A DNA stretch of 64,000 nt from Caballeronia glathei (GCF_000698595.1 NZ_JFHC01000014.1:1-64000); one strand, 5' to 3'; shown: positions 26,200 to 39,485, counted from the stretch's first letter. Made by a program: numbers and translations. The notes: generated by a model from the sequence alone, not told the origin.

Positions 26200-26591
26200 C
26201 GGTCTTCTCCATTTCAGGCAGGCGCCGCCACGGGAAAGCGGCGCAGCAGGCAGTTCGAAGGAACGCCGCGCGTTGGCAGCGATGCGAATCGACGTGCATG
26301 TGTGCACTGATATGCATCGGCATGAATACGCGCAGCGGCGACGGCCATTCCGTCGAATCCGGGGCGCACATTCGGCGCGCGCCCGCGCGATCCTTGCTGC
26401 ATGGATGTTTCAGAGGCCAGGCAAGCGGATGTCTCCTTCCGCACGCTGGCCGGTCGTCGGTTGCATCGAGCCGCGGAAGGGTTTCCGCGACTTTTTATTG
26501 ATTGACCGTTCAATATAAAAACCTTAACATGGCCTTCGGAATTTGCAAAATAGTTCCGCTCGAAATCGCCCTATCTTTCAGTGAAGACGCC
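26200..26591. promoter_or_regulatory. Permease/betI divergent intergenic region
   Basis: A 392-nt region with no convincing gene. Its betI-proximal end holds the BetI-type operator at 26499-26519 in an AT-rich segment. The permease-proximal half has a GTGCA/TGCAC palindrome around 26293-26306 that could belong to the permease promoter. Nothing else is recognised. Confidence 0.5.
26499..26519. promoter_or_regulatory. BetI operator
   Basis: The segment TTGATTGACCGTTCAATAT, set in an AT-rich stretch about 75-95 nt before the betI ATG, has the ATTGA-N4-TCAAT dyad and closely resembles the BetI-binding box described upstream of bet genes in E. coli. BetI normally represses betIBA and releases it in the presence of choline. 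The match is read directly; binding is inferred. Confidence 0.75.
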
Positions 26592-27179
26592 ATGCCCAAG
26601 CTCGGAATGCGCGAAATACGGCGCGCGCAGTTGATCGATGCAACGCTTTCCACCATCGACGAAACCGGTCTCGGAGGAGCGACGCTCGCAACGGTTGCGC
26701 AGCGCGCAAGCATTTCGACGGGCATCGTCAGCCACTATTTCGGCGACAAGGACGGCCTGCTCGAAGCCACGATGCGGCACATCCTGCGCGATCTGTGGAA
26801 TGCCACGTCGCGCCGCCGCAAGGCTGCGAAGCCGGACCCGCGCTCGAAGCTGCGCGCGGTCGTCGCCGCCAATTTCGACGCGGCGCAGGTGAGCAGCCCT
26901 GTCATGAAGACCTGGCTCGCGTTCTGGTCAGAGAGCATGCACAAGCCGCAACTGCGCCGGCTGCAACATGTGAACACGCGCCGCCTGTATTCGAATCTCT
27001 GCGCGGATTTTTCGAAGGCCCTGCCGCGCGCCGCCGCGCGCCGTGCCGCAAGCGGCCTTGCCGCGCTGATCGACGGCCTCTGGCTGCGCGGCGCCTTGTC
27101 CGGCGAACCATTCGACACGAAAGCTGCGCTGCGTCTCGCGAACGACTACATCGACCTGGTTCTCGAAGCCAGCGCCTGA
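26592..27179 (+). CDS. betI: Transcriptional repressor BetI (TetR family)
   Basis: A 195-aa TetR-family repressor. The N-terminal helix-turn-helix region is at about residues 10-60 ([30 protein letters not shown]), and the C-terminal ligand domain contains [10 protein letters not shown]. Start at 26592 ([11 protein letters not shown]) is the family N terminus; an in-frame ATG 90 nt upstream would run through the operator and was rejected. It heads betI-betB-betA, 47 nt before betB, with a BetI box in the leader. Confidence 0.95.
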   Translation: MPKLGMREIRRAQLIDATLSTIDETGLGGATLATVAQRASISTGIVSHYFGDKDGLLEATMRHILRDLWNATSRRRKAAKPDPRSKLRAVVAANFDAAQVSSPVMKTWLAFWSESMHKPQLRRLQHVNTRRLYSNLCADFSKALPRAAARRAASGLAALIDGLWLRGALSGEPFDTKAALRLANDYIDLVLEASA

Positions 27180-27226
27180 GTCTTCCTCCTCTTCAGCGCA
27201 TTTGACCTCATAGCAAGGAGCACGCG

Positions 27227-28696
<1,470 letters not shown>

Positions 28697-28708
28697 AGGA
28701 GTCTCGCG

Positions 28709-30394
28709 ATGAGCGCGAACGAATACGACTACATCATCGTCGGGGCGGGTTCGGCGGGCAACGTGCTCGCCACGCGCCTGACCGAGGACGCCGACGTGAC
28801 CGTGCTGCTGCTCGAAGCGGGCGGCCCCGACTATCGCTTCGACTTCCGCACGCAGATGCCCGCGGCGCTCGCGTTTCCGCTTCAGGGGCGGCGCTACAAC
28901 TGGGCCTACGAAACCGATCCCGAGCCGCACATGAACAACCGACGCATGGAATGCGGCCGTGGCAAGGGGCTCGGCGGGTCGTCGCTCATCAACGGCATGT
29001 GCTACATCCGCGGCAATGCGCTCGACTACGACAGCTGGGCCGAACGAAAGGGCCTCGAAAACTGGACCTATCTGGATTGCCTGCCGTATTTCCGCAAGGC
29101 CGAAACACGGGACATCGGGCCGAATGCGTATCACGGCGGCGATGGCCCCGTGCACGTGACGACCAGCAAGCCCGGAAACAATCCGCTCTTCGCCGCGATG
29201 GTCCAGGCAGGCGTGCAGGCGGGCTATCCGCGCACGGAGGACCTCAACGGCTATCAGCAGGAAGGCTTCGGGCCGATGGATCGCACGGTCACGGCGAACG
29301 GCCGGCGCGCGAGCACGGCACGCGGCTACCTGGATCGCGCGAAGCAGCGTCCCAACCTGACGATCGCCACGCACGCCGTCACCGATCGCGTCCTGTTCTC
29401 GGGCAAGCGTGCGATCGGCGTCGCGTATCTGCGCAACGGCGAGCGCGTGAGCGCGCACGTGCGCCGCGAGGTGCTCGTGTGCAGCGGCGCGATCGCCTCG
29501 CCGCAATTGCTGCAACGCTCGGGCGTCGGCCGCTCGACGTGGCTGCGCGAATTCGACATCCCGCTCGTGCTCGATCTTCCCGGCGTAGGTGAGAACTTGC
29601 AGGATCACCTCGAAATGTACATGCAGTACGAATGCAAGGAGCCGGTGTCGCTCTATCCCGCGCTGCAGTGGTGGAACCAGCCGGCCATCGGGCTCGAATG
29701 GATGCTGAACGGCACGGGGGTCGGGGCGAGCAACCAGTTCGAAGCGGGCGGCTTCATCCGCACGCGCGACGACGACCTGTGGCCCAACATCCAGTATCAC
29801 TTCCTGCCGGTTGCGATCAACTACAACGGCTCGAATCCGATCAGCATGCACGGCTTTCAGGCGCACGTCGGCTCGATGCGCTCGCCAAGCCGCGGCCGCG
29901 TGAAGCTCAGGTCACGCGACCCGAACGCGCACCCGAGCATCCTCTTCAACTACATGTCCGATCCGCTCGACTGGCGCGAATTCCGCGACGCGATCCGCAT
30001 CACGCGCGACATCATGCGGCAACCCGCACTGGATCGCTATCGCGGACGCGAACTGAATCCGGGCGCCGACCTGACCACCGACGCCCAGCTCGACGATTTC
30101 GTGCGTGCCCGCGCGGAGACGGCCTTCCATCCGTCGTGCTCTTGCAAGATGGGTTATGACGACATGGCGGTGGTCGACAACGAGGGCCGCGTGCACGGAC
30201 TGGAGTCGCTGCGCGTCGTCGATGCATCGATCATGCCGCAGATCACCACGGGCAATCTCAACGCGCCGACCATCATGCTCGCCGAGAAGATCGCGGACAG
30301 GATTCGCGGACGTGAAGCGCTCGCGCGAGTGGATACGCCTTACTTCGTCGCGAACGGCGCCAAGGCGAGAAAGCGGGAGTTTGCAACGGTCTGA
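28709..30394 (+). CDS. betA: Choline dehydrogenase
   Basis: A 561-aa GMC-family FAD oxidoreductase, membrane-associated, oxidising choline to betaine aldehyde (and further). The FAD dinucleotide motif is at the N terminus ([19 protein letters not shown]), GMC signatures are [18 protein letters not shown] and [16 protein letters not shown], and the active-site His region is [11 protein letters not shown]. Last gene of betIBA, followed by a strong terminator. Confidence 0.96.
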   Translation: MSANEYDYIIVGAGSAGNVLATRLTEDADVTVLLLEAGGPDYRFDFRTQMPAALAFPLQGRRYNWAYETDPEPHMNNRRMECGRGKGLGGSSLINGMCYIRGNALDYDSWAERKGLENWTYLDCLPYFRKAETRDIGPNAYHGGDGPVHVTTSKPGNNPLFAAMVQAGVQAGYPRTEDLNGYQQEGFGPMDRTVTANGRRASTARGYLDRAKQRPNLTIATHAVTDRVLFSGKRAIGVAYLRNGERVSAHVRREVLVCSGAIASPQLLQRSGVGRSTWLREFDIPLVLDLPGVGENLQDHLEMYMQYECKEPVSLYPALQWWNQPAIGLEWMLNGTGVGASNQFEAGGFIRTRDDDLWPNIQYHFLPVAINYNGSNPISMHGFQAHVGSMRSPSRGRVKLRSRDPNAHPSILFNYMSDPLDWREFRDAIRITRDIMRQPALDRYRGRELNPGADLTTDAQLDDFVRARAETAFHPSCSCKMGYDDMAVVDNEGRVHGLESLRVVDASIMPQITTGNLNAPTIMLAEKIADRIRGREALARVDTPYFVANGAKARKREFATV

Positions 30395-30397
30395 ACG

Positions 30398-30428
30398 AGA
30401 GAGCCGCGACGACCTCGCGGCTCTTTTT
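30398..30428. terminator. Rho-independent terminator after betA
   Basis: A perfect 10-bp stem AGAGCCGCGA/TCGCGGCTCT with a 5-nt loop and a run of five T. It lies 5 nt after the betA stop and just before the stop of the convergent MFS gene. Confidence 0.88.
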
Positions 30429-30432
30429 CCAC

Positions 30433-31851
30433 CTACTCGCGAACGGGACGCAGCATGCCGGCCGCTTCCGGCTCGACGGCTTCCGACACGAGCGTCTCGA
30501 GTGCCAGCCCGCGCGTTTCGATGCCGAGTATCCAGACCGCCGCGGCTGCAATGACGAAGCACATCGCGCCAAGCGAAAATACGCCGCCCTGGCCGAAGGC
30601 CGGCAACACCACGCCCACCACGTACGGCCCGATGAGCGAGCCCACGCGGCCGATGGCCGAGGCAAACCCCGAACCCGTAGCGCGTGCGCCGGTGCCGTAG
30701 AGTTCGGGCGTGTACGTGTAGAGCACGGCCCACATCGCGAAGAGGAAGAACTGCATCGCGAGACCGGCGCAGATCAGGAGCGTGGGCGTTTCCGCGTGCA
30801 GCGCGGTTTGTCCGTACACGTACGCCATGACGCCGCTGCCGACGAGCGACGCGATGCAGGTCGGCTTGCGCCCCCAGCGTTCGACGAGCCACGCCGCGCA
30901 CAGGAATCCAGGAATGCCGCCAAGCGAGATGAGCACCGTGTAGAGCACGGACTTCGTCACGGCGAAGCCCGCCTGCTGCATCAGCGCGCCGAGCCATGAA
31001 GTCAGCCCGTAGAAGCCGAGCAGCGCGAAGAACCACAGCATCCATACCATGACGGTGCGCCGCCGGTACGCGGCGCTCCATATCTCGCGGAACGCGCCCC
31101 TGCCCTTCGTCGCGGCCGGTTCGTTCAGCATGGCGGGCGCGGGCAGCTCGCGCAGGCCGCGCGCCTTCATGACCTTTGCCTCGACATCGGTGAGAATCCT
31201 GTCCGCTTCCGCGAGGCGTCCGCGATGTTCGAGCCAGCGCGGCGATTCCGGGACCACGCGCCGCACGATCAGCACGAACACCGCGGGAATCGCGAGCAGC
31301 GCGAACTCGGTGCGCCAGCCGAACTGCGGCAGCACGAAGTACGAGACGACACCCGACGCGATGAAGCCGAGCGGCCAGAAACCGTCCATCAGCGCGATCA
31401 GCCGCCCGCGCGAGGCGGCCGGAACGAATTCCGACAACAAGGTCTGCGCGATCGGAAACTCCATCCCCATGCCGATGCCGAGCAGCACGCGATAGAAGAT
31501 CAGCGCCTCCACGTTTCCCGCAGTCGAACAGAGATATGAGGCGAGCCCCCAGAGCACCATGCTCCACTGGAACACCGGACGCCGGCCGAAGCGGTCGGCC
31601 AGCAGCCCCGCGACGGCCGCGCCGAGCACCATGCCGAAGAAGCTCGCGCTCGCGACGAGACCCGCCATCGCGCTCGACAAGCCGAACTCCGTCCTGATCG
31701 AGCCGAGCACGAACGTCATGGTGCCGAGATCGACGGAATCGAAGAAGAATGCAATCGCGATGATGATGAAGATGGTCCGGTGATAACCGGAGAACGGCAG
31801 GCGCTCGAGTCTTGCGGCAGCGCTCGCGCGAGGCTGGTGGGCAGCAGGCAT
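30433..31851 (-). CDS. MFS transporter, sugar/aromatic-acid porter type
   Basis: A 472-aa carrier with 12 predicted membrane segments. MFS signature loops are DRFGRRP after TM2, MEFPIAQTLLSEFVPAASRG in the N half and ERWGRKPTC in the C half. The N-terminal half resembles the PF00083 group (NiaP/YdfJ-like carriers). ATG at 31851 has a GAGGGGATGAC ribosome site; an in-frame upstream start is weaker. It converges with betA and lies downstream of the sarcosine oxidase operon on the same strand, across 170 nt. The substrate is unknown; an osmolyte or amine is possible. Confidence 0.82.
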   Translation of the reverse strand: MPAAHQPRASAAARLERLPFSGYHRTIFIIIAIAFFFDSVDLGTMTFVLGSIRTEFGLSSAMAGLVASASFFGMVLGAAVAGLLADRFGRRPVFQWSMVLWGLASYLCSTAGNVEALIFYRVLLGIGMGMEFPIAQTLLSEFVPAASRGRLIALMDGFWPLGFIASGVVSYFVLPQFGWRTEFALLAIPAVFVLIVRRVVPESPRWLEHRGRLAEADRILTDVEAKVMKARGLRELPAPAMLNEPAATKGRGAFREIWSAAYRRRTVMVWMLWFFALLGFYGLTSWLGALMQQAGFAVTKSVLYTVLISLGGIPGFLCAAWLVERWGRKPTCIASLVGSGVMAYVYGQTALHAETPTLLICAGLAMQFFLFAMWAVLYTYTPELYGTGARATGSGFASAIGRVGSLIGPYVVGVVLPAFGQGGVFSLGAMCFVIAAAAVWILGIETRGLALETLVSEAVEPEAAGMLRPVRE

Positions 31852-32021
31852 GTCATCCCCTCGTTGGTGCGGCGGCGGCCGCGTGGACGTTCCCGTTCGA
31901 AGCAATTCCAATTCAGTAGACGCCGACATAAATCGGCCACATAGAAGGAATGCGCCATCGGGATGGAACGAGTGCGCCACGGCCGCGAGGGGAACGGAAC
32001 CGGGGATCGGCCTTCGACGTT

Positions 32022-32285
32022 TCAGGCCCGCAGGCGGGCACGCGCCGCCTGCGCGATGCGTGCAAGGGCTTCGGCGCTCAGGCGCGCCGCGATCTTCTGC
32101 ACGTACTCATGGTGGCGCACTTCGAGAGGCGCGCCCAGATATTGCGCATGCAGGTAGCGGATAAGCGCGATGCGCCGATGCCGCAACGCGATGCTTTGAT
32201 CGAGCAGCGCAACTGCGGCGCAGGCATCGCGCTGCCTCAACGCGAGTTCGGAAAGACGCGAGGTTTCAAGACGCGTCGAGTTCAT
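32022..32285 (-). CDS. Small hypothetical protein at the end of the sarcosine oxidase operon
   Basis: An 87-aa ORF starting at ATG 32285, 5 nt after the folB stop, so it could be the last gene of the sox operon. The product is basic, helical and Ala/Arg-rich (LRQRDACAAVALLDQSIALRHRR), without a signal peptide or recognised domain. A longer in-frame ORF upstream overlaps folB and is implausible. It may be a real small protein or chance coding in GC-rich DNA. Confidence 0.38.
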   Translation of the reverse strand: MNSTRLETSRLSELALRQRDACAAVALLDQSIALRHRRIALIRYLHAQYLGAPLEVRHHEYVQKIAARLSAEALARIAQAARARLRA

Positions 32286-32290
32286 CGCGC

Positions 32291-32731
32291 TCAGAGACAA
32301 GCCGCCGCGCGCGAACCGGCGTGCGCGCGCCATGCATCGTAGTCCGCGCGGCGCCAGTCGAGCTCGATGCCCACGCGCCGCGTGCCTTCGCGAATCTTCG
32401 GCTTGTAGAGCAGGAGCGTCACCGCATCGAGCGCGGGCCACTCGTCGAACGAGAGCGCCGCGACCTCCACTGCCAGCATTTCGAGCAGACGCGTGTGCGG
32501 CTTCTGCTCGAGAAAGCCGCTCACGCGCGCGCACCACGCTTCGTAGTCGACCAGTTCGTGCGCGGCCGCCTCGCCGGGCACGCCCCGGTACAGCAGGCTC
32601 GCATCGATCGCCACCGGCTGCGCGGCGAGATGCTCGTGCGCGTGCAGGCCGATGCGCGTCGGCACGACCAGCTCATCGACCACGATGCGCCAGCCGCGTC
32701 CGCCAGGAGACATCGGTTCGAAGGGCTTCAC
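32291..32731 (-). CDS. folB: Dihydroneopterin aldolase-like protein (FolB family) in the sarcosine oxidase operon
   Basis: A 146-aa FolB-like protein (WRIVVDELVVPTRIGLHAHEH; VDYEAWCARVSGFLEQKPHTRLLEMLAVEVAALSFDEWP). FolB acts in pterin synthesis for tetrahydrofolate. The GTG start at 32731 overlaps the soxG stop by 4 nt (GTGA), suggesting coupling; an ATG at 32713 is the alternative start. Placement after soxG links it to the folate-requiring sarcosine oxidase. It may boost folate supply or act on a different pterin. The housekeeping folB is presumably elsewhere. Confidence 0.78.
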   Translation of the reverse strand: MKPFEPMSPGGRGWRIVVDELVVPTRIGLHAHEHLAAQPVAIDASLLYRGVPGEAAAHELVDYEAWCARVSGFLEQKPHTRLLEMLAVEVAALSFDEWPALDAVTLLLYKPKIREGTRRVGIELDWRRADYDAWRAHAGSRAAACL

Positions 32732-33384
32732 GACATCAGCGGTTCGGCCGCGTCGAGCATGATCTTCACGAAGTAGTCCGCGAAGCTGCGGCGGATGACG
32801 AGCTCGAAGCGCTCGCCGCCCGCCGGCAGCAGCGTGACCGGCGCCTTGAAGTAGTGGCTCTGCGCGCACTGGCCCTTGCCGAACAGCTTCGGATGCAGGT
32901 CGAGCGGACAGCCGCGCGAGAGCACCTCGCGCGTGCGCGTGCCGCTGATTTCGAGCACCGTATAGCCGCTGCCGATATCCACCGCCGACGCGAACACGCC
33001 CGCGAACGCGGCGCCGAGCTTCGCCTGCAGCGGCGCCGTCTTCGCTGCGTCGTGCGCGGTGGCCGAACGCACGAGCCATTCGTCCGGGCCGAGCCAGAGC
33101 ATGTCGTAGCCGTTGCCCTCAGCCGTGGTGTTCGGCTTCTCGGGCGGCCGGCAGCCGATCACGTTTTCGACTGCGCGCACGAACGCCGCATCGCGCGTGT
33201 CGCCGCGCACGTTCACGAGTTCGAGAAACGGCCGCTCGGCCATCCGGAACGTCTTCGATGCCGCCGCCTGGTGCTTCTTCAGCAGCGCATCCACACCGAC
33301 GAGCGGCGACTCCTGCCACACACCGGCCTGACCGGCAATTGCACGATCCACGACCGTCGACGTGCCTCTGGTTTCATTCCACAT
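32728..33384 (-). CDS. soxG: Sarcosine oxidase gamma subunit
   Basis: A 218-aa SoxG-like protein (LWLGPDEWLVRS; SAVDIGSGYTVLEISGTRTREVLSRGCPLDLHP; QSHYFKAPVTLL), related to the GcvT-type folate-binding fold. Its start overlaps the soxA end by 11 nt. It is a subunit of the heterotetrameric sarcosine oxidase. ATG at 33384 is preceded by GAAGGAG. Normal length for the family. Confidence 0.92.
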   Translation of the reverse strand: MWNETRGTSTVVDRAIAGQAGVWQESPLVGVDALLKKHQAAASKTFRMAERPFLELVNVRGDTRDAAFVRAVENVIGCRPPEKPNTTAEGNGYDMLWLGPDEWLVRSATAHDAAKTAPLQAKLGAAFAGVFASAVDIGSGYTVLEISGTRTREVLSRGCPLDLHPKLFGKGQCAQSHYFKAPVTLLPAGGERFELVIRRSFADYFVKIMLDAAEPLMS

Positions 33385-36376
33385 GTTGACGTGCTCCTTC
33401 GCTGTCGTAGAACACCGAGCTGGTGATTTTTGCCGCGACCTGCCTGCCGCCCGCAAGCGGGATCGTGACCGATGCGCCGATCTTGTCGAGGCCGCCCTTC
33501 ACCACGGCCAGCGCGATCGAACGCTTAAGAATGGGGCTGTAATAGCTCGACGTGACGTGGCCGAGCATCGGGGCCGTGTCGCCCTGGAACGGTCCGGCGA
33601 CGATCTGCGAGCCCTCCGGAATGACGAGCGACGGATCGTCGGAAAGCAGGCCGACGAACTGCTTGCGTCCCGCCTTCGACGTATCCGAGCGCGTGAGCGA
33701 GCGCTTGCCGAGAAAGTCCTTCGACTTCGCGACGAGCCCGCCCATGCCGAGGTCGTAAGGCGTCATCGAGCCGTCCGTATCCTGGCCGACGATGATGTAG
33801 CCCTTCTCGGCGCGCAGCACGTGCATCGTCTCGGTGCCGTAGGGCGTGATGTCGAACTCCGCGCCTGCCGCCATCAGCGCTTCCCACACGGCGCGCCCGA
33901 CGTTCGCCGGCACGTTCACTTCGTAGGCGAGCTCACCCGAGAAGCTGATGCGCATCACGCGCGACGCCGCGCCCGCCACCGTGCCTTCGCGATAGCTCAT
34001 GAACGGGAACGCCGCATTCGCGAAGTCGATGTCGTGACATACCTTCTGCAACACCTTGCGGCTGTTCGGGCCGACCACCGCGAACGTCGCCCAGTGGTCC
34101 GTCACCGATGCGAGGCGCACGCGCATGTCGGGCCATTCCGTCTGCAGCCAGCGTTCGAGCCACGTCAGCACGCGCGCCGCGCCGCCGGTGGTGGTCGTCA
34201 TCATGTAGTGCTGGTCGGCGAGGCGCACCGTCACGCCGTCGTCGAAGATCATGCCGTTTTCGTCGAGCATCAGGCCGTAGCGGCACTTGCCCACTTCGAG
34301 CTTGCTCCACGGATTCGTATAGACCCAGTTCAGGAGCTTCGCGGAATCGGGGCCCTGAATGTCGATCTTGCCGAGCGTCGATGCGTCGAGAATGCCGACG
34401 CTCCTGCGCACCGCGAGCGATTCGCGCGCCACCGCCGCGTGCATGTCCTCGCCCGCCTTCGGGTAGTGCCACGGACGCTTCCAGTTGCCGACGTCCTCGA
34501 ATGCCGCGCCGTTCTCGACGTGCCATTCGTGCACCGCCGTCTTGCGCACCGGGTCGAGGAACTCGCCGAGCTCGCGGCCCGCGAACGTGCCGAACGTGAC
34601 GGGCGTGTAGTTCGGGCGGAACGTCGTCGTGCCGGTCTCGGGAATCGTCTTGCCGAGCGCCTGCGCGAGAATCGCCATGCCGTTGATGTTGCCGAGCTTG
34701 CCCTGGTCGGTGCCGAAGCCCATTGCCGTATAACGCTTCACGTGCTCGACCGACTCGAACCCTTCGCGCGCGGCGAGAAAGATGTCCGCCGCCGACACGT
34801 CGTTCTGAAAGTCGATGAACTGTTTCGGCCCGCGCGTCGCGAGCTCGCGTCCGCCGACGAGCCACAGCGGCTGCAACGGCGCTTCCGTGAGCTCGGCCAC
34901 CTGCACCGGGTTCGGACGCGCGACGATGTAGCCCGCCGCGCGCGCCGCCTCGACGCCCGCGTCCACCGCGAAGCGAATGCCGCGCGCCAGCGTGAACTCG
35001 CCCGCGCACGCGCCCACGCTCGCTTCCGCCTGCATCGCCTTGCCCGGCACGAAGCACGCTTTCTCGTCATGCCAGTGCGCCTTGCCGCCCGACTGCGCGA
35101 ACAGATGCAGCACCGGGCTCCAGCCACCGGACATCGCGAGCAGGTCGCAGTTCAGTTCGCCCTGCCTTGCGCCCACCTGCCCGTTCGAATACGCGGACAC
35201 TTCAACCGATGCCACGCGCAGCTTGCCGCGCGCCGCCGTCACCACCGCGCCGCTCAACACCTTGACACCGTGGCGGCGCGCGAGCGCGGGCAGCGTGCCC
35301 TTCGATTCCGACACGCGCGGATCGACGACAGTCACCTGCGCACCCGATGCCTTCAGGTCGAGCGCGCATTGATAGCCGTCGTCGTTGTTCGTGAACACGA
35401 CGGCATTGCGCCCCGGCAGCACCGCATAGCGATGCAGATAGGTCGACACGGCCGACGCCAGCATCACGCCCGGCAGGTCGTTGTTGCCGAACACGATGGG
35501 CCGTTCGTGCGCGCCTGTCGCGAGAATCACGCGCTTCGCGCGCACTTTCCACATCAGCTCGCGCGTGCCCTTGCGCATCGAAACCGGCAGATGATCGGTG
35601 AGCTTCTGCGTGACCGTCACGAGGTTGTGGTCCTGATAGCCGAACGCGTTGCTGCGGGTAAGGATCTTCACCTCGGGCATCTTGCGCAGCTCGGCTTCGA
35701 TCTTCTGCACCCATTGCAGCGCAGGCTTGCCGTCGATTTCCGCGCGGCACGAAAGGAGCGACCCGCCCAGTTCCGGCTGATCGTCGACGAGGATCACGCG
35801 CGCACCCGAAAGGCCCGCCGCGTGCGCGGCCGCGAGACCCGAAGGCCCGCCGCCCACCACGAGCACGTCGCAATGCGCGAAGCACTTGTCGTAGCGATCG
35901 GCGTCGAGATGCTCGGGAGCCTTGCCGAGACCCGCCGCATCGCGGATCACCTCTTCGTACTTCGGCCAGAACTTGCGCGGCCACATGAACGTCTTGTAGT
36001 AGAAACCCGCCGGAATGAAGCGAGCGAACTTCTGGTTGATCGCCATGCGATCGTTCTCAATGTTCGGCTTCGCGTTCACGCTCGTCGCAACGAGCCCCTG
36101 ATACAGCTCGACTTCCGTCGCGCGGGCATTGGGCACCGTATAGGCGCCGGTTTCCAGCTGCACGACGGCATTGGGCTCCTCGACGCCCGCCGTCACGATG
36201 CCGCGCGGCCGGTGATACTTCCAGCTGCGCGCGACGAAGTGCAGGCCGTTCGCGAGCAGCGCGGAGGCGAGCGTGTCGCCCTGATAGCCCTGATAGGTGC
36301 GCCCGTTGAACGTGAAGGTCAGGGCGATCGCGCGGTTGATGCGCCCGCCCGTGGCGAGTCGGTCTTTCTGGCTCAT
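33374..36376 (-). CDS. soxA: Sarcosine oxidase alpha subunit
   Basis: A 1000-aa subunit. The N terminus has a 2Fe-2S-fold-like segment (FTFNGRTYQGYQGDTLASALLANG), then a pyridine-nucleotide/FAD Rossmann domain (VLVVGGGPSGLAAAHAAGLSG), with GcvT-type aminomethyltransferase domains in the C-terminal ~400 residues (LDASTLGKIDIQGPDSAKLL). The tetramer oxidises sarcosine to glycine, giving H2O2 and, with THF, 5,10-methylene-THF. The start overlaps the soxD stop by 4 nt. Length is typical. Confidence 0.95.
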   Translation of the reverse strand: MSQKDRLATGGRINRAIALTFTFNGRTYQGYQGDTLASALLANGLHFVARSWKYHRPRGIVTAGVEEPNAVVQLETGAYTVPNARATEVELYQGLVATSVNAKPNIENDRMAINQKFARFIPAGFYYKTFMWPRKFWPKYEEVIRDAAGLGKAPEHLDADRYDKCFAHCDVLVVGGGPSGLAAAHAAGLSGARVILVDDQPELGGSLLSCRAEIDGKPALQWVQKIEAELRKMPEVKILTRSNAFGYQDHNLVTVTQKLTDHLPVSMRKGTRELMWKVRAKRVILATGAHERPIVFGNNDLPGVMLASAVSTYLHRYAVLPGRNAVVFTNNDDGYQCALDLKASGAQVTVVDPRVSESKGTLPALARRHGVKVLSGAVVTAARGKLRVASVEVSAYSNGQVGARQGELNCDLLAMSGGWSPVLHLFAQSGGKAHWHDEKACFVPGKAMQAEASVGACAGEFTLARGIRFAVDAGVEAARAAGYIVARPNPVQVAELTEAPLQPLWLVGGRELATRGPKQFIDFQNDVSAADIFLAAREGFESVEHVKRYTAMGFGTDQGKLGNINGMAILAQALGKTIPETGTTTFRPNYTPVTFGTFAGRELGEFLDPVRKTAVHEWHVENGAAFEDVGNWKRPWHYPKAGEDMHAAVARESLAVRRSVGILDASTLGKIDIQGPDSAKLLNWVYTNPWSKLEVGKCRYGLMLDENGMIFDDGVTVRLADQHYMMTTTTGGAARVLTWLERWLQTEWPDMRVRLASVTDHWATFAVVGPNSRKVLQKVCHDIDFANAAFPFMSYREGTVAGAASRVMRISFSGELAYEVNVPANVGRAVWEALMAAGAEFDITPYGTETMHVLRAEKGYIIVGQDTDGSMTPYDLGMGGLVAKSKDFLGKRSLTRSDTSKAGRKQFVGLLSDDPSLVIPEGSQIVAGPFQGDTAPMLGHVTSSYYSPILKRSIALAVVKGGLDKIGASVTIPLAGGRQVAAKITSSVFYDSEGARQHVE

Positions 36377-36672
36377 TTTGTCGTGCCCTCGTTGCTGTCC
36401 ATGGTGGCGAGCGGTCGTTCGAACGTCTCGTAGCCCTGAAACGCGTAGCTCACCGTGTCGCGCTGCGCCATGAACCAGCGGCGGCAGCCCTGTGTGTGCA
36501 TCCATTGCTCGCGATGCACGCCGCGCGGGTTCTTGCGCATGAAGAGGTAGTCACCCCATTCCTTGTCAGTGAGCTTTTCGGTGTCGAGCGGACGTGCGAT
36601 GTCCGCTTCTCCACCGCATGAAAATTCGCTTTCGGCGCGTGGCCCGCACCAGGGGCATTCGATCAGCAGCAT
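36373..36672 (-). CDS. soxD: Sarcosine oxidase delta subunit
   Basis: A 99-aa subunit that carries structural zinc. CPWCG is at the N terminus (residues 6-10), followed by FSCGGEADI and the His/Cys pair in WMHTQGCRRWF. It lies 24 nt after soxB and overlaps soxA by 4 nt. All residues expected for the family are visible, and the size is normal. Confidence 0.95.
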   Translation of the reverse strand: MLLIECPWCGPRAESEFSCGGEADIARPLDTEKLTDKEWGDYLFMRKNPRGVHREQWMHTQGCRRWFMAQRDTVSYAFQGYETFERPLATMDSNEGTTK

Positions 36673-36696
36673 GTTCTCTCCAGAAGTGCGTGGGCT

Positions 36697-37941
36697 TTAG
36701 TGCGCGACGGCGGCGGCGCCGTGCTCGTCGATCAGGTGGCCGGTGTAGAAGCGGTCGAGCGAAAACGGCGCGTTGAGCGGATGCGGCTCGTCCTTCGCGA
36801 TGGTGTGCGCAAAGGCCCAGCCCGAACCGGGCGTCGCCTTGAAGCCGCCCGTGCCCCAGCCGCAGTTGAAGTAGAGGCCCTTCACGTCGGTCTTGCTGAT
36901 GATCGGGCACGCGTCCGGCGAGACATCGACGATGCCGCCCCACTGCCGGTTCATGCGCACGCGCGAGAACACCGGGAACATCTCGACGATCGCCTCCAGC
37001 GTGCCCTCGATGACCTGGAAGCTGCCGCGCTGACCGAAACCCGTGTACTGGTCGACGCCCGCGCCGATCACGAGATCGCCCTTGTCGGACTGGCTGATGT
37101 ACGCGTGCACCGCGTTCGACATCACCACCGTGTTCACGACCGGCTTGATCGGCTCGGAGACGAGCGCCTGCAGCGGGTGGCTTTCGAGCGGCAGCCGGAT
37201 GCCCGCCATGTCCGCGAGCGTGGACGTATTGCCCGCCGCGACGATCGCGACCTTCTTCGCCTTGATGAAGCCCTTCGTCGTCTCTACGCCGCTCACCTGG
37301 CTGCCGTCGCGGCGGATGCCCGTCACCTGGCAATTCTGGATGATGTCCACGCCGGCCTGGTCGGCGCCGCGCGCGAAGCCCCATGCGACCGCGTCGTGAC
37401 GCGCCACGCCGCCGCGCCGCTGAATCGATGCTCCGAGCACGGGATAGCGGCTGTTCAGGTTGATGGTCGGCTCGATTTCCTTGATCTGTTCCGGCGTGAG
37501 GAACTCGGCATCGACGCCGTTCAGGCGGTTCGCGTTCACGCGCCGCTCGGTGTCGCGCACGTCCTGCAGCGTGTGCGCGAGGTTCATCACGCCGCGCTGG
37601 CTGAACATCACGTTGTAGTTGAGGTCCTGCGAGAGCCCTTCCCACAGCTTCATCGCCTTCTCGTAGAGCGCGGCCGACTCGTCCCACAGATAGTTCGAAC
37701 GCACGATGGTCGTGTTGCGCGCCGTGTTGCCGCCGCCGATCCAGCCCTTCTCCAGCACCGCGACGTTGCGCACGCCAAGCTCCTTGGCTAGGTAGTACGC
37801 GGTGGCGAGTCCGTGCCCGCCGCCGCCGACGATCACGACGTCGTATTCGCGCTTGGGCTCAGGGCTCTTCCACTGGCGCTCCCAGTTCTCGTGATACGAC
37901 ATCCCGTTGCGCAACAGGCTGAATATCGAATAGCGGCTCAT
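36697..37941 (-). CDS. soxB: Sarcosine oxidase beta subunit
   Basis: A 414-aa DAO-family flavoprotein, the catalytic subunit binding FAD and covalent FMN. The FAD motif is [20 protein letters not shown]. Conserved blocks include [21 protein letters not shown] and the C-terminal [18 protein letters not shown]. It lies 40 nt downstream of the serine dehydratase gene and begins the soxBDAG set. Confidence 0.95.
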   Translation of the reverse strand: MSRYSIFSLLRNGMSYHENWERQWKSPEPKREYDVVIVGGGGHGLATAYYLAKELGVRNVAVLEKGWIGGGNTARNTTIVRSNYLWDESAALYEKAMKLWEGLSQDLNYNVMFSQRGVMNLAHTLQDVRDTERRVNANRLNGVDAEFLTPEQIKEIEPTINLNSRYPVLGASIQRRGGVARHDAVAWGFARGADQAGVDIIQNCQVTGIRRDGSQVSGVETTKGFIKAKKVAIVAAGNTSTLADMAGIRLPLESHPLQALVSEPIKPVVNTVVMSNAVHAYISQSDKGDLVIGAGVDQYTGFGQRGSFQVIEGTLEAIVEMFPVFSRVRMNRQWGGIVDVSPDACPIISKTDVKGLYFNCGWGTGGFKATPGSGWAFAHTIAKDEPHPLNAPFSLDRFYTGHLIDEHGAAAVAH

Positions 37942-37981
37942 GATGTTTCCCTTTTCCTTCGTGACTTTCGTAGCAACGTTT

Positions 37982-39376
<1,395 letters not shown>

Positions 39377-39485
39377 GGCTTGCCCTTGGTCGTTTGCAAT
39401 GGATGGGTACTGCTGTGACGCCATTGGACCAAAGGCCAATTTTCATCGATAGAACAAAAACGGCATGAGAGTGGGATGGCGGCGT

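Noticed and set aside
33362..36433. Very long plus-strand ORF (1023 codons) opposite soxA
   Set aside because: It is antisense to the well-conserved soxA and soxD; the product is Arg/His-rich as expected for a mirror frame in GC-rich DNA.
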